Shown piece after piece: positions 1-11,736 of a stretch of 64,000 bases of DNA. Each line of letters begins with the position of its first letter. The stretch's first letter is position 1. Made by a program: the position numbers and the translations under genes. The stretch covers positions 186,001-250,000 of the forward strand of contig NZ_NOKT01000008.1 of the NCBI RefSeq assembly GCF_002237655.1, given 5' to 3'. This stretch comes from Streptomyces sp. XY006. GTDB lineage: Bacteria; Actinomycetota; Actinomycetes; Streptomycetales; Streptomycetaceae. The notes under the pieces were generated by a model. The model ran no database searches. It was given only the letters and a program-made list of their open reading frames with translations, and was not told where the DNA came from.

Positions 1-569
1 ACACCGTCACCGGCGGGCAGATCTACCTCGACGAGACCGAGATCACCGGCCTGAAGGACAAGAAGCTCACGCAGTTGCGCCGGGACCGGATCGGGTTCAT
101 CTTCCAGGCCTTCAACCTGCTGCCGACGCTGAACGCCATCGAGAACATCACGCTGCCCATGGACATCGCGGGCCGCAAGCCGGACAAGCAGTGGCTCGCA
201 CGGGTCGTGGAGACCGTCGGGCTCGCCGACCGGCTCAAGCACCGGCCCACCCAGCTCTCCGGCGGACAGCAGCAGCGCGTCGCCGTGGCGCGGGCGCTCG
301 CCGCCCGGCCCGAGATCATCTTCGGGGACGAGCCGACCGGGAACCTCGACTCGCGCGCCGGCGCCGAGGTCCTCGGCTTCCTGCGCCGCTCGGTGACCGA
401 GCTGGGCCAGACCATCGTCATGGTCACCCACGACCCGGTCGCCGCCAGCTACGCGGACCGCGTGCTGTACCTCGCCGACGGCCGCATCGTCGACGAGATG
501 TACAAGCCGACCGCGGAGGCCGTCCTGGACCGCATGAAGGACTTCGACGCCCGGGGGCGCACGTCATGA
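1..569 (+). CDS. ABC transporter ATP-binding protein, 5' end outside the window
   Basis: The reading frame is open from position 3, so the gene begins upstream of the window and its Walker A motif is not visible. What remains shows a Q-loop region (FIFQAFNLL), the ABC signature LSGGQQQRVAVARAL, Walker B IIFGDEPTGNLD and the H-loop MVTHD. This is the LolD/MacB-type class that energises FtsX-like permeases on the inner face of the membrane. The stop codon overlaps the start of the next gene as ATGA at 566-569, so the two are translationally coupled and very probably form one transporter. By eye the protein is very close to the ATPase at 25949-26719 and shares its C-terminal GRTS, so the two look like duplicates. 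The substrate is unknown. Confidence 0.95.
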   Translation, partial: TVTGGQIYLDETEITGLKDKKLTQLRRDRIGFIFQAFNLLPTLNAIENITLPMDIAGRKPDKQWLARVVETVGLADRLKHRPTQLSGGQQQRVAVARALAARPEIIFGDEPTGNLDSRAGAEVLGFLRRSVTELGQTIVMVTHDPVAASYADRVLYLADGRIVDEMYKPTAEAVLDRMKDFDARGRTS

Positions 570-3145
570 CCGTCCTGAAGACCTCGATGCGCAACTTCCT
601 CGCGCACAAGGGACGCATGGCCCTCTCGGCGATCGCCGTCCTGCTGTCGGTGGCCTTCGTCTGCGGGACGCTCGTCTTCACCGACACCATGTCCACCACG
701 TTCGACAAGCTGTTCGCGGCCACCTCCTCCGACGTGACGGTCAGCGCCAAGGGCGCCTCCGACAGCGGTGAGACGACCGCCGACAACGGCAAGCCGCCGG
801 TCATGCCGGCCTCCGTGCTCGGCGAGGTGCGCAAGACCGACGGCGTGAAGTCGGCCGAGGGCACCGTCTTCTCCACCTCGGTCACCGTCGTCGACGCCGA
901 CAAGGACAACCTCTCGCCCTCCAGCGGTGCCCCGACCATCGTCGGCAGCTGGAACGCCACCGACGCCCGCACCATGAAGATCACCTCCGGTGCGGCGCCC
1001 GAGGGCGGCGACCAGATCATGGTCGACGCCGACACCGCCGACAAGCACGGCCTGAAGCTCGGCGACGAGATCGGCGTGATCAGCGCGGTCGGCACCCACA
1101 CGGCGAAGATCTCCGGCATCGCCGACTTCACCGTCACCAACCCCGGCGCCGCGATCTTCTACCTCGACACGAAGACCGCCCAGCAGACCCTGGTCGGCGA
1201 GACCGGCGTCTACACCAACGTCAACGTCACCGCGGCCGCCGGCGTCAGCGACGCACAGCTGAAGAAGAACGTCACGGCCGAACTCGGCGGCGACTTCCAG
1301 GTCAAGACCGCCAAGGAGACCGCCGACGCCAACCAGAAGGACGTCGAGGGCTTCATGAACGTCATGAAGTACGCGATGCTCGGCTTCGCCGGGATCGCCT
1401 TCCTCGTCGGCATCTTCCTGATCATCAACACCTTCTCCATGCTGGTCGCCCAGCGCACCCGCGAGATCGGCCTGATGCGGGCCATCGGCTCCTCGCGCAA
1501 GCAGGTCAACCGCTCGGTGCTCGCCGAGGCGCTGCTGCTCGGTGTCGTCGGATCGCTGCTCGGCGTGGGCGCGGGCGTCGGCCTCGCCGTCGGCCTGATG
1601 CAGATCATGGGCCAGATGGGCATGGAACTGTCCACCGACGACCTCACCGTGGCCTGGACGACCCCCGTGGTCGGCCTCGTCCTCGGCGTGATCGTCACCG
1701 TGCTCGCCGCCTACCTGCCCGCCCGGCGCGCCGGCAAGATCTCCCCGATGGCCGCCCTGCGCGACGCCGGTGCCCCGGCCGACGCCAAGGCCGGCTGGAT
1801 CCGCGGCATCCTCGGCACGGTCCTCACCGCCGGCGGCGCCTTCGCCCTGTACCTGGCGGCGGCGGCCGACAAGGCCACGGACGGCTCGCTGTGGCTCGGC
1901 ATCGGCGTGGTGCTGTCGCTGATCGGCTTCGTCGTCATCGGCCCCCTGCTCGCCGGCGCGGTGGTCCGCGTCCTCGGCGCGGTCCTGCTGCGGATGTTCG
2001 GCCCCGTGGGCCGCATGGCCGAGCGCAACGCCCTGCGCAACCCGCGCCGCACCGGCGCGACGGGCGCCGCGCTGATGATCGGCCTCGCCCTGGTGGCCTG
2101 CCTGTCCGTCGTCGGCTCCTCCATGGTGGCCTCCGCCACCGACCAGCTCGACAAGACCGTCGGCACCGACTTCATCATCCAGTCCGACAGCGGCCAGCTG
2201 ATCACCCCCCAGGCGGTCAAGGCCGTGAAGTCGACGCCGGAGCTGGAGCGGGTCACCGAGTACAAGTGGACCAAGGCCGACTTCACCACCCCCGACGGAA
2301 AGACCCTCAAGGACACGGCGATCACGGCGGCCGACCCGTCGTACGCGACCGACCTGCGCACCGAGACCGTCGCCGGCAAGCTCCCCGACGCCTACAAGCC
2401 CGACTCGATGTCCGTGCACGAGAAGTTCGCCAAGGACCACGGCATCACGCTCGGCTCGAAGATCAAGGTGGCTTTCAAGGACGGCTCCGCGGCCGACCTC
2501 ACGGTCCGGGCGATCACCAGCAGTGACGTGGTGATCGACGCGGGCGCGATGTACACCTCCATCACCACGATGGCCAAGTACGTCCCGGCCGACAGGATGC
2601 CGCTGGACACGCTGGTCTTCGCCAGCGCCAAGGAGGGGCAGCAGGACGCCGCCTACACGTCCCTGAAGTCGGCGCTGCACGACTACCCGCAGTACACCGT
2701 GCGCGACCAGACCGACTACAAGGACGCCCTGAAGGACCAGATCGGCCAGCTGCTCAACATGATCTACGGCCTGCTGGCCCTGGCGATCATCGTCGCCATC
2801 CTGGGCGTGGTGAACACCCTGGCCCTGTCGGTGGTGGAGCGCACCAGGGAGATCGGCCTGATGCGGGCGATCGGCCTCTCCCGCCGCCAGCTGCGCCGCA
2901 TGATCCGCATGGAGTCGGTGGTCATCGCCCTCTTCGGTGCCCTGCTGGGCCTCGGCCTGGGCATGGGCTGGGGCGCCACGGCCCAGCAGCTGCTGGAGCT
3001 GGAGGGCCTGATGGTCCTCGACATCCCCTGGCCGACCATCATCGGCGTCTTCATCGGCTCGGCGTTCGTGGGCCTGTTCGCGGCACTGATCCCGGCGTTC
3101 CGGGCGGGCCGGATGAACGTGCTGAACGCGATCGCGACGGAGTAG
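566..3145 (+). CDS. FtsX/MacB-type ABC transporter permease
   Basis: This 859-residue membrane protein begins at the ATG that overlaps the ATPase stop. It has an N-terminal membrane segment at about residues 20-40 followed by a large extracytoplasmic region. A first FtsX core lies near residues 270-390, where a hydrophobic helix is followed by QRTREIGLMRAIGSSRKQV. More membrane helices and a second extracytoplasmic region follow. A second FtsX core lies near residues 730-850 with ERTREIGLMRAIGLSRRQL. Two FtsX cores in one chain are typical of Gram-positive exporters of the lipoprotein-release/macrolide-export class. With the preceding ATPase it should couple ATP hydrolysis to export or extraction of a hydrophobic or peptide substrate, which I cannot name. 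Its paralogue is at 23377-25911. Confidence 0.93.
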   Translation: MTVLKTSMRNFLAHKGRMALSAIAVLLSVAFVCGTLVFTDTMSTTFDKLFAATSSDVTVSAKGASDSGETTADNGKPPVMPASVLGEVRKTDGVKSAEGTVFSTSVTVVDADKDNLSPSSGAPTIVGSWNATDARTMKITSGAAPEGGDQIMVDADTADKHGLKLGDEIGVISAVGTHTAKISGIADFTVTNPGAAIFYLDTKTAQQTLVGETGVYTNVNVTAAAGVSDAQLKKNVTAELGGDFQVKTAKETADANQKDVEGFMNVMKYAMLGFAGIAFLVGIFLIINTFSMLVAQRTREIGLMRAIGSSRKQVNRSVLAEALLLGVVGSLLGVGAGVGLAVGLMQIMGQMGMELSTDDLTVAWTTPVVGLVLGVIVTVLAAYLPARRAGKISPMAALRDAGAPADAKAGWIRGILGTVLTAGGAFALYLAAAADKATDGSLWLGIGVVLSLIGFVVIGPLLAGAVVRVLGAVLLRMFGPVGRMAERNALRNPRRTGATGAALMIGLALVACLSVVGSSMVASATDQLDKTVGTDFIIQSDSGQLITPQAVKAVKSTPELERVTEYKWTKADFTTPDGKTLKDTAITAADPSYATDLRTETVAGKLPDAYKPDSMSVHEKFAKDHGITLGSKIKVAFKDGSAADLTVRAITSSDVVIDAGAMYTSITTMAKYVPADRMPLDTLVFASAKEGQQDAAYTSLKSALHDYPQYTVRDQTDYKDALKDQIGQLLNMIYGLLALAIIVAILGVVNTLALSVVERTREIGLMRAIGLSRRQLRRMIRMESVVIALFGALLGLGLGMGWGATAQQLLELEGLMVLDIPWPTIIGVFIGSAFVGLFAALIPAFRAGRMNVLNAIATE

Positions 3146-3199
3146 CCGGCCGGCACACCGTCATCCCGAGGAACCACCGCACACGGGGGTTGCGGGGGG

Positions 3200-3241
3200 C
3201 CCGGCGCCGGGAAGTCCACTCCAGGACTTCCCGGCGCCGGG
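3200..3241. terminator. Perfect 18-bp hairpin between the ABC permease and mfd
   Basis: Arms 3200-3217 and 3224-3241 are exact complements around a 6-nt loop. There is no T-tract, which is usual for Streptomyces terminators. The position, 55 nt after the permease stop, fits a terminator for the ABC operon. Confidence 0.6.
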
Positions 3242-3386
3242 TGCTGTGCGCGGCAGGGGCTCACCCCGGGGCGTCATCCACAGGCCCCGGCGCCGAGCCG
3301 CGCAGCGACGTACGCTGGAGACCCCCGGCCCGCGGCGCGCGTCGGGCCAGTCGTGTTGCCCACCCCCTGGACGGAAAACACCCCCC

Positions 3387-6920
<3,534 letters not shown>

Positions 6921-6951
6921 GGGCGGGGGCTGAGGACCAGGGCTGAGGGCT

Positions 6952-7035
6952 GGGGGCTGCGGGCCGGGGTTTTGCCGGCGGGGGGCTGCGACCCGGGGAT
7001 TGCCGGCGGGGCGCTGCGGGCCGGCATTTGGGGGC
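6952..7035. repeat. Three imperfect 28-bp tandem units
   Basis: Units at 6952-6979, 6980-7007 and 7008-7035 share the pattern GGGGGCTGCG-GG-CCGGGG-TTGCCGGC with several substitutions. They fill the G-rich gap between the convergent ends of mfd and the small gene on the other strand. No coding frame is supported here. Confidence 0.7.
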
Positions 7036-7127
7036 CGAGGCCCGCCCGTCCCCCTACGCGAGAAGCCGTCCGCGGGAATCGCGCCCGAGTGGGCGCCTGC
7101 GCGGACGGCCTCGAAATGCCGGAGGCC

Positions 7128-7313
7128 TCACTGCTGTTCGGGCCGGTTCCGGTCGCGCTCCGCGTCCAGCGAGCCCTCGACGCGCTGCCGGCCGGAGTCG
7201 ACCTGGTCCTCGTACCGGCCCCCGGTCCTCTCGTTGATCTTCTGTTCCGCGGTGTCGGAGCCTTGCTTGCTCCGGTGCCGCCCCTGGCCCTTGAACTTGT
7301 CGAAGATGCCCAT
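7128..7313 (-). CDS. Small MT0933/Rv0909-like protein (antitoxin family name)
   Basis: This 61-residue, highly charged protein starts MGIFDKFK and continues with a hydrophilic, probably helical stretch (EQKINERTGGRYEDQVDSGR). The MGIFDKFK start resembles the small actinobacterial proteins listed as MT0933/Rv0909-like antitoxins. That name comes from family labelling and no toxin gene is adjacent on the same strand. The start is well supported by GGAAGGAG seven bases upstream of the ATG. A TATCGT sequence about 40 nt upstream could be its -10. It is divergent from the HNH lipoprotein gene at 7473, and the two may share the 160-bp control region. Confidence 0.75.
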   Translation of the reverse strand: MGIFDKFKGQGRHRSKQGSDTAEQKINERTGGRYEDQVDSGRQRVEGSLDAERDRNRPEQQ

Positions 7314-7472
7314 CCGCAGCTCCTTCCAGGTGACTCAAAACCGACGATACGCGCGATGTGCCGGGAATGCCCATGTGGGCCCGGTGTGGTCTGAACCTCT
7401 TCCTCGCTACCGTGGGACCAGGCACAGGCCGCTCGTGCGAGGGCGGAACGGGCAAGCAGGGGAGGGGCGCAC

Positions 7473-8249
7473 GTGACGCGTCTGAGGGGTGGGGCGGCGC
7501 TGGCCGTCGCCGTGATGTGCGCCGGTGCGGCGCTGACCGGTTGCGAGGGCCTGACCCCTCCGGCGGACGGCGGCGGTGTCCCGGGATCCGGCGCCCCGGC
7601 CGCCGGTGACGGCCGGGCCGTGAACCCGCTGGACAACCCGGACGGCACGAAACCGGGCCTCGCGCCGGTCACCTCGACCGAGGACAAGGCGCGGGCACGC
7701 GCCCTCATCGAGAAGGTGGCGACGAAGGGCCGCGGCCCCAGGACCGGTTACGACCGGGACGAGTTCGGCTACGCCTGGATGGACTCGGCGCCACGCGAGG
7801 TCCCCTACTCCCACAACGGCTGCGACTCGCGCAACGACCTGCTGAAGCGCGACGGCCGCGACCTGCGCTTCCGTTCGGGCTCCGACTGCGTCGTCATATC
7901 CATGACGCTGCACGACCCGTACACCGGCAAGGTCATCGAGTGGACCAAGTCGCAAGCGATCAAGGTCCAGATCGACCACGTCATGCCGCTGTCCTACGAC
8001 TGGCAGATGGGCGCCTCCCGCTGGACGAAGGACAAGCGGGAGTCCATCGCCAACGACCCGCTCAACCTCGTGCCGGTGGACGGGCCGACCAACAGCGCCA
8101 AGGGCGACTCCGGACCGGCGTCCTGGCTGCCTCCCGACAAGCGGATCCGCTGCGCCTACTCGGTGCGCTTCGCCCAGGTGTCCCTGAAGTACGACCTGCC
8201 GGTGACGTCCGCCGACAAGGAGATGATGCTGCGGCAGTGCGGCGGCTGA
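7473..8249 (+). CDS. Secreted HNH-family (DUF1524-like) nuclease lipoprotein
   Basis: The 258-residue product begins with a short basic stretch, a hydrophobic segment and the lipobox LTGC near residue 26, so it should be lipid-anchored outside the cell. The mature part has the features of the HNH/DUF1524 family: NGCDSRNDLL, then QIDHVMPLSYDW with the catalytic-type Asp-His, then NDPLNLVPVDGPTNSAKGD supplying the Asn positions, and a final Cys. Related proteins are annotated as secreted endonucleases, and extracellular DNA degradation is the likely role. The start is GTG with GGAGGGG about six bases upstream. A run of Pro and Gly after the lipobox forms a linker. It stands alone on its strand. 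Confidence 0.85.
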   Translation: MTRLRGGAALAVAVMCAGAALTGCEGLTPPADGGGVPGSGAPAAGDGRAVNPLDNPDGTKPGLAPVTSTEDKARARALIEKVATKGRGPRTGYDRDEFGYAWMDSAPREVPYSHNGCDSRNDLLKRDGRDLRFRSGSDCVVISMTLHDPYTGKVIEWTKSQAIKVQIDHVMPLSYDWQMGASRWTKDKRESIANDPLNLVPVDGPTNSAKGDSGPASWLPPDKRIRCAYSVRFAQVSLKYDLPVTSADKEMMLRQCGG

Positions 8250-8390
8250 GAGCCCGCCCTTGCCCGAGCTGCCGTGCGCGCCCATGACGACGGTCCGGAT
8301 GCCGCGACCGCCGGAGGACCGCGCACGCTTCGTGCGGCACTCCCTCCGCGGGGCCCGGGTGATCAGCACGACAACGGTTCGGTACAACCC

Positions 8391-8419
8391 GTGACCCGTT
8401 CTCCTTGTCGGGCTATACG
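8391..8419 (+). promoter_or_regulatory. Candidate promoter of the membrane protein-kinase pair
   Basis: GTGACC at 8391-8396 and TATACG at 8414-8419 are separated by 17 bp. They precede the start at 8489 by about 70 bp. The match to a vegetative promoter is partial. Confidence 0.35.
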
Positions 8420-8488
8420 CTCGGACTCCCAACGGGCTCTGTCACTCGCACACTCGTCCCCATCGGCTACACCGGTCCAGGAGCAGTC

Positions 8489-9148
8489 ATGTACGGCCAC
8501 GGCGCGGCGCCGCCTCCCCGGAGCGCGGCAACGGTCATCTCCCTGCGTGTGCTGTTCGCCGCAGCCGGCATCCTCACGTGCGGCGTGCTGGCCTGCGTCC
8601 CGCTGTTCCGGGTGGCCGTCCTGCGCGGGCGCGCCCTGGACTGGGTGCTGGCCTGGGCGGCCCTGCCCCTGTCCATCGCCTGCTTCCTGGTGGTCGGCAC
8701 CCTGCCGGAGGAGGACGTCCGGACCGACATCGCGCTGGGTCTGATCCTGCTGCTGGGTGCCGGTTCCGCCATCTACTTCCTGATCGTGGACATCGCCCAC
8801 CACGGCGAGCGCCGGCAGTTCACCGGCTACCCGGCCTCGCCCCACGCGCCGACCGTCCACTCCCCGTACGGCTATCCGCACCCCGGCTCGTCCTACGCCC
8901 AGACGTCCACGCCCGTCCCGCAGCCTCCGACGCCGCACACCGGACCGCACACCCCCGCGCCGCACACGCCCGTGCCCCGGGACGCCACGCCCCACGGTCC
9001 GGCTCCCGTGCAGCCGCCCGCGTCCCCCCAGCGCCCCGCCCCCGCCCGCATCGACCAGGTCCGCGCCGAACTCGACGAACTCAGCGACTACCTGCGCCGC
9101 CAGGAAGGTGACGACCGGCGCGACGGCGATCGCGAGGGCGGCAGGTGA
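8489..9148 (+). CDS. Membrane protein with proline/histidine-rich cytoplasmic tail
   Basis: I do not recognise a named family. The 219-residue protein has about three hydrophobic helices between residues 15 and 105. A long tail follows, rich in Pro, His, Thr and Ala (repeated PHTP-like elements), and it ends in a charged segment (RAELDELSDYLRRQEGDDRRD). The ATG at 8489 follows a CAGGAG ribosome-binding site; a longer frame exists but lacks one. The stop overlaps the start of the kinase gene as GTGA, so the two proteins are made together. The membrane protein may tether the soluble kinase or be its substrate, which is an inference from coupling only. Confidence 0.8.
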   Translation: MYGHGAAPPPRSAATVISLRVLFAAAGILTCGVLACVPLFRVAVLRGRALDWVLAWAALPLSIACFLVVGTLPEEDVRTDIALGLILLLGAGSAIYFLIVDIAHHGERRQFTGYPASPHAPTVHSPYGYPHPGSSYAQTSTPVPQPPTPHTGPHTPAPHTPVPRDATPHGPAPVQPPASPQRPAPARIDQVRAELDELSDYLRRQEGDDRRDGDREGGR

Positions 9149-10686
9149 GCGTGACGGCAGGACGTGTCGTCGCCGGCCGCTACGAGCTGTCCACCCTCCT
9201 CGGCCAGGGCGGCATGGGCCAGGTGTGGACGGCGTACGACCAGCGCCTGGACCGGCGCGTGGCGGTGAAGCTGCTGCGCCCCGACAAGGTGGCCGGCCAG
9301 GACGCCGAGGAGCTGCGCCGCCGGTTCGTGCGCGAGTGCCGGGTGACCGCGCAGGTCGACCACCCCGGCCTCGTCACGGTGCACGACGCGGGCAGCGAGG
9401 GCGAGGAACTGTTCCTCGTCATGCAGTACATCGACGGCTCCGACCTCGCGGGTCACCTCGCCGAGCGGACTCCGTACCCCTGGCCGTGGGCGGTCGCCGT
9501 CGCCGCGCAACTGTGCGCCGTGCTCAGCGCCGTGCACGCCGTGCCGATCGTCCACCGCGACCTCAAGCCGCGGAACGTGATGGTGAAGCAGGACGGCACG
9601 GTCACCGTGCTGGACCTCGGCGTGGCCTCCGTCATGGAGGCCGACACCACCCGCCTGACCCACACCGGCACGCCCATCGGCTCGCCCGCCTACATGGCCC
9701 CGGAGCAGGCGATGGGCGGCGCGGTCGGCCCGTACACGGACCTGTACGCCCTCGGCGTCGTGCTGCACGAACTGCTCAGCGGGGACGTGCCCTTCTCCGG
9801 CTCCACGGCCCTGGGCGTCCTGCACCGGCACCTGTACGAGCCCCCGTTGCCCGTGCGCCGCCTGCGGCCCGAGGTCCCCGAAGCCCTGGAGACCCTCGTC
9901 CTGCGCCTGCTCGCCAAGGACCCGCAGCACCGGCCCGCCTCCGCGCAGGAGGTCTACGAGCACCTGGAGCCGCTGCTGCCCGCGCGCGGCACGCCCACCG
10001 GAGCGGCCCTCGACCCCACCCGCCCCTTCCTGCGCCCGCACGCCCCCTGGCCCGACCGGGCCCGCACCCCGGCGCCCCAGCCGGCGCCGCCCGCCGCCCC
10101 CGTCGCCGAGGCCGCGGGGAAGACCGACATCGCCCGCGCCGTCGACGAGGTCAAGCGGCTCCTCGGCGAGGGCCGTATCACCCAGGCCGTCGACATCCTC
10201 GGCGCGATCCTGCCCGCCGCCGCGGAGCAGCACGGCGGGAACTCCCCGGTGGTGCGCACGCTGCGCAAGCAGTACGCGGCCACGCTCCTGGACGACGGCC
10301 AGTTCCGCCGCGCCCTGCCCGAGCTGCGCCGCCTCGCCGACGAACGCGCCGCCGAGGCCGGCCAGGCCGACCCGCAGGCCCTCCGCTTCCGCTACGAGGC
10401 CGCCCAGTGCCTCGAACAGCTGGGCGAACCGGCGGCGGCGCTCGCCGAGTACCGAGCGGTGCTGCCGTACTACGAGAACCAGTACGTCGCCGCCGGCGGC
10501 CCCGAGGTCGCGCACGACGTCCGCCGCCGTATCGGGCACCTGCTGCTCGCCCTCGGCGACCGCGGCGCCGCCCACGACACGCTGGCCCGGCTGCTGCACG
10601 ACGTGGAGCGCACCCACGGCCCCGGCCACCCGCTCGGTGCGGAGATCCGCCGGACGCTGCAGTGGCTGGGGCAGGTCCGCGGCTGA
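9145..10686 (+). CDS. Cytoplasmic Ser/Thr protein kinase with C-terminal TPR-like region
   Basis: A PknB-type kinase domain spans residues 13-275. It has the glycine loop GQGGMGQV at 20-27, the ATP-anchoring Lys42 (VAVKLL), the catalytic Asp139 in HRDLKPRN and metal-binding Asp157 in DLG, which replaces the usual DFG. A proline-rich linker covers about 285-325. Residues 330-510 are helical repeats resembling tetratricopeptides (GRITQAVDILGAILPAA; LGEPAAALAEYRAVLPYY). No transmembrane helix or PASTA domain is present, so this is a soluble kinase, unlike the cell-wall-sensing PknB group. Translation is coupled to the membrane protein upstream. The repeat region probably binds a partner protein. 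Confidence 0.93.
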   Translation: MSVTAGRVVAGRYELSTLLGQGGMGQVWTAYDQRLDRRVAVKLLRPDKVAGQDAEELRRRFVRECRVTAQVDHPGLVTVHDAGSEGEELFLVMQYIDGSDLAGHLAERTPYPWPWAVAVAAQLCAVLSAVHAVPIVHRDLKPRNVMVKQDGTVTVLDLGVASVMEADTTRLTHTGTPIGSPAYMAPEQAMGGAVGPYTDLYALGVVLHELLSGDVPFSGSTALGVLHRHLYEPPLPVRRLRPEVPEALETLVLRLLAKDPQHRPASAQEVYEHLEPLLPARGTPTGAALDPTRPFLRPHAPWPDRARTPAPQPAPPAAPVAEAAGKTDIARAVDEVKRLLGEGRITQAVDILGAILPAAAEQHGGNSPVVRTLRKQYAATLLDDGQFRRALPELRRLADERAAEAGQADPQALRFRYEAAQCLEQLGEPAAALAEYRAVLPYYENQYVAAGGPEVAHDVRRRIGHLLLALGDRGAAHDTLARLLHDVERTHGPGHPLGAEIRRTLQWLGQVRG

Positions 10687-10828
10687 CCGCCGCACCGCAG
10701 CGGGCGCGGCGGTGCCGGAAGTCCCGGTGAATCGTTGGTCGAATGGGTTGGCCAGAGCCTGGCCACTGCCTACCATCGATCACCGCAAGACTTTGTGCAC
10801 CGTCGCACAATCTCCTCGGGAGGTCTCC

Positions 10829-11473
10829 TTGCACCGCCGCCGTCGCACCGCGCTCCTCCTCACCGCCGCGATCGCCGCGGCGCCCCTGCTCACCGCCTGC
10901 GGCAACGACGCGCATCCGGGCGCGGCGGCCGTGGTCGGCGGGCAGCGGATCACCGTCTCCCAGCTGGAGGAGCGGGTCGGAGAGGTCCGCGCGGCCCAGC
11001 GTGCGGCCGTGCAGAACGACGCGCAGTACCAGCAGGCCATCGCCAGGACCGGCACGCTCACCCGCGACACGCTGCACACCATGGTCCTCGACCGGGTGCT
11101 GCACCGCGCCGCCGAGGACGCCGGGGTCACCGTCAGCCGCAAGGAGATCCAGGAGATGCGCTCCGGGCTGGAGGAGCAGGCGGGCGGCGCCGAGGCGCTG
11201 GAGACGACCTGGCTGCAGCGGTACGGCATCCCGCCGCGGCGCCTGGAGGAGAACCTCCGCCTCCAGCTGGAGGCCCAGAAGCTCGCCGAGAAGCTCGGCA
11301 CCGACACCACACGCCCCGAGTTCTGGAAGGCCCTGTCCGAGTCCTCGAAGAAGCTCGACGTCGACCTCAACCCGCGCTACGGCACGTGGGACGTCCAGAA
11401 GAGCAGCCGCGCCGACGCGAAGACCCCATGGCTCCGAGACGTGACGGCGACACAGACGCAGCAGAACATGTAA
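10829..11473 (+). CDS. Lipoprotein with SurA-like N-terminal domain
   Basis: The 214-residue product starts at TTG 10829, placed by GGGAGGT five bases upstream. The chain starts HRRRRTALLL and runs into the lipobox LTAC near residue 24. The mature protein (VVGGQRITVSQLEERVGEVR, then LHRAAEDAGVTVSRKEI) resembles the SurA/trigger-factor-like N-terminal helical domain of extracytoplasmic chaperones. No parvulin-type isomerase domain follows. It is most likely a membrane-anchored holdase for exported proteins. An in-frame extension to 10637 would remove the signal peptide from the N-terminus and was rejected. Confidence 0.8.
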   Translation: MHRRRRTALLLTAAIAAAPLLTACGNDAHPGAAAVVGGQRITVSQLEERVGEVRAAQRAAVQNDAQYQQAIARTGTLTRDTLHTMVLDRVLHRAAEDAGVTVSRKEIQEMRSGLEEQAGGAEALETTWLQRYGIPPRRLEENLRLQLEAQKLAEKLGTDTTRPEFWKALSESSKKLDVDLNPRYGTWDVQKSSRADAKTPWLRDVTATQTQQNM

Positions 11474-11484
11474 CCCCGGCCCAA

Positions 11485-11665
11485 CTTCGACCACAGGGCC
11501 CGGCCCGCTTTCATCCACGGGGCCCGGCCGCCTTCGCCCCCGGGCCCCCGGCCCATCCCGGCCACGGGGCCCGGCCCATCTCGGCCCCGACCCGCCTTCG
11601 CTCACGGGACCCCGGCCCCGCCTTCGCCCACGGGCCCGCCCGCCCCCGTCCCGGGGCCCTGTGGA
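11485..11665. repeat. Degenerate GGGCCCGG-rich repeat cluster
   Basis: Several irregular copies of a 20-30-bp element containing CACGGGGCCCGGCC and CTTCGCCC fill the gap before mazG. Each copy can fold through the GGGCCC core. The cluster may end transcription of the lipoprotein gene. There is no open frame with a ribosome-binding site. Confidence 0.55.
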
Positions 11666-11724
11666 AAACCCCTCGGTCCCCGCCGGCCCTGTGGACAACC
11701 TCAAGCCCCGTCGGCGGTGTGGGA

Positions 11725-11730
11725 TAGCTT
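11725..11730 (+). promoter_or_regulatory. Leaderless-type -10 box of mazG
   Basis: TAGCTT lies exactly 6 nt before the GTG at 11737, the spacing seen for leaderless transcripts in Streptomyces. A GGAG four bases before the GTG overlaps this interval, so a led transcript is not excluded. Confidence 0.45.
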
Positions 11731-11736
11731 CGGAGC

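Noticed and set aside
3246..3386. N-terminal extension of Mfd by 47 residues
   Set aside because: The extension is Arg/Pro-rich, not found in the family, and overlaps the probable promoter region.
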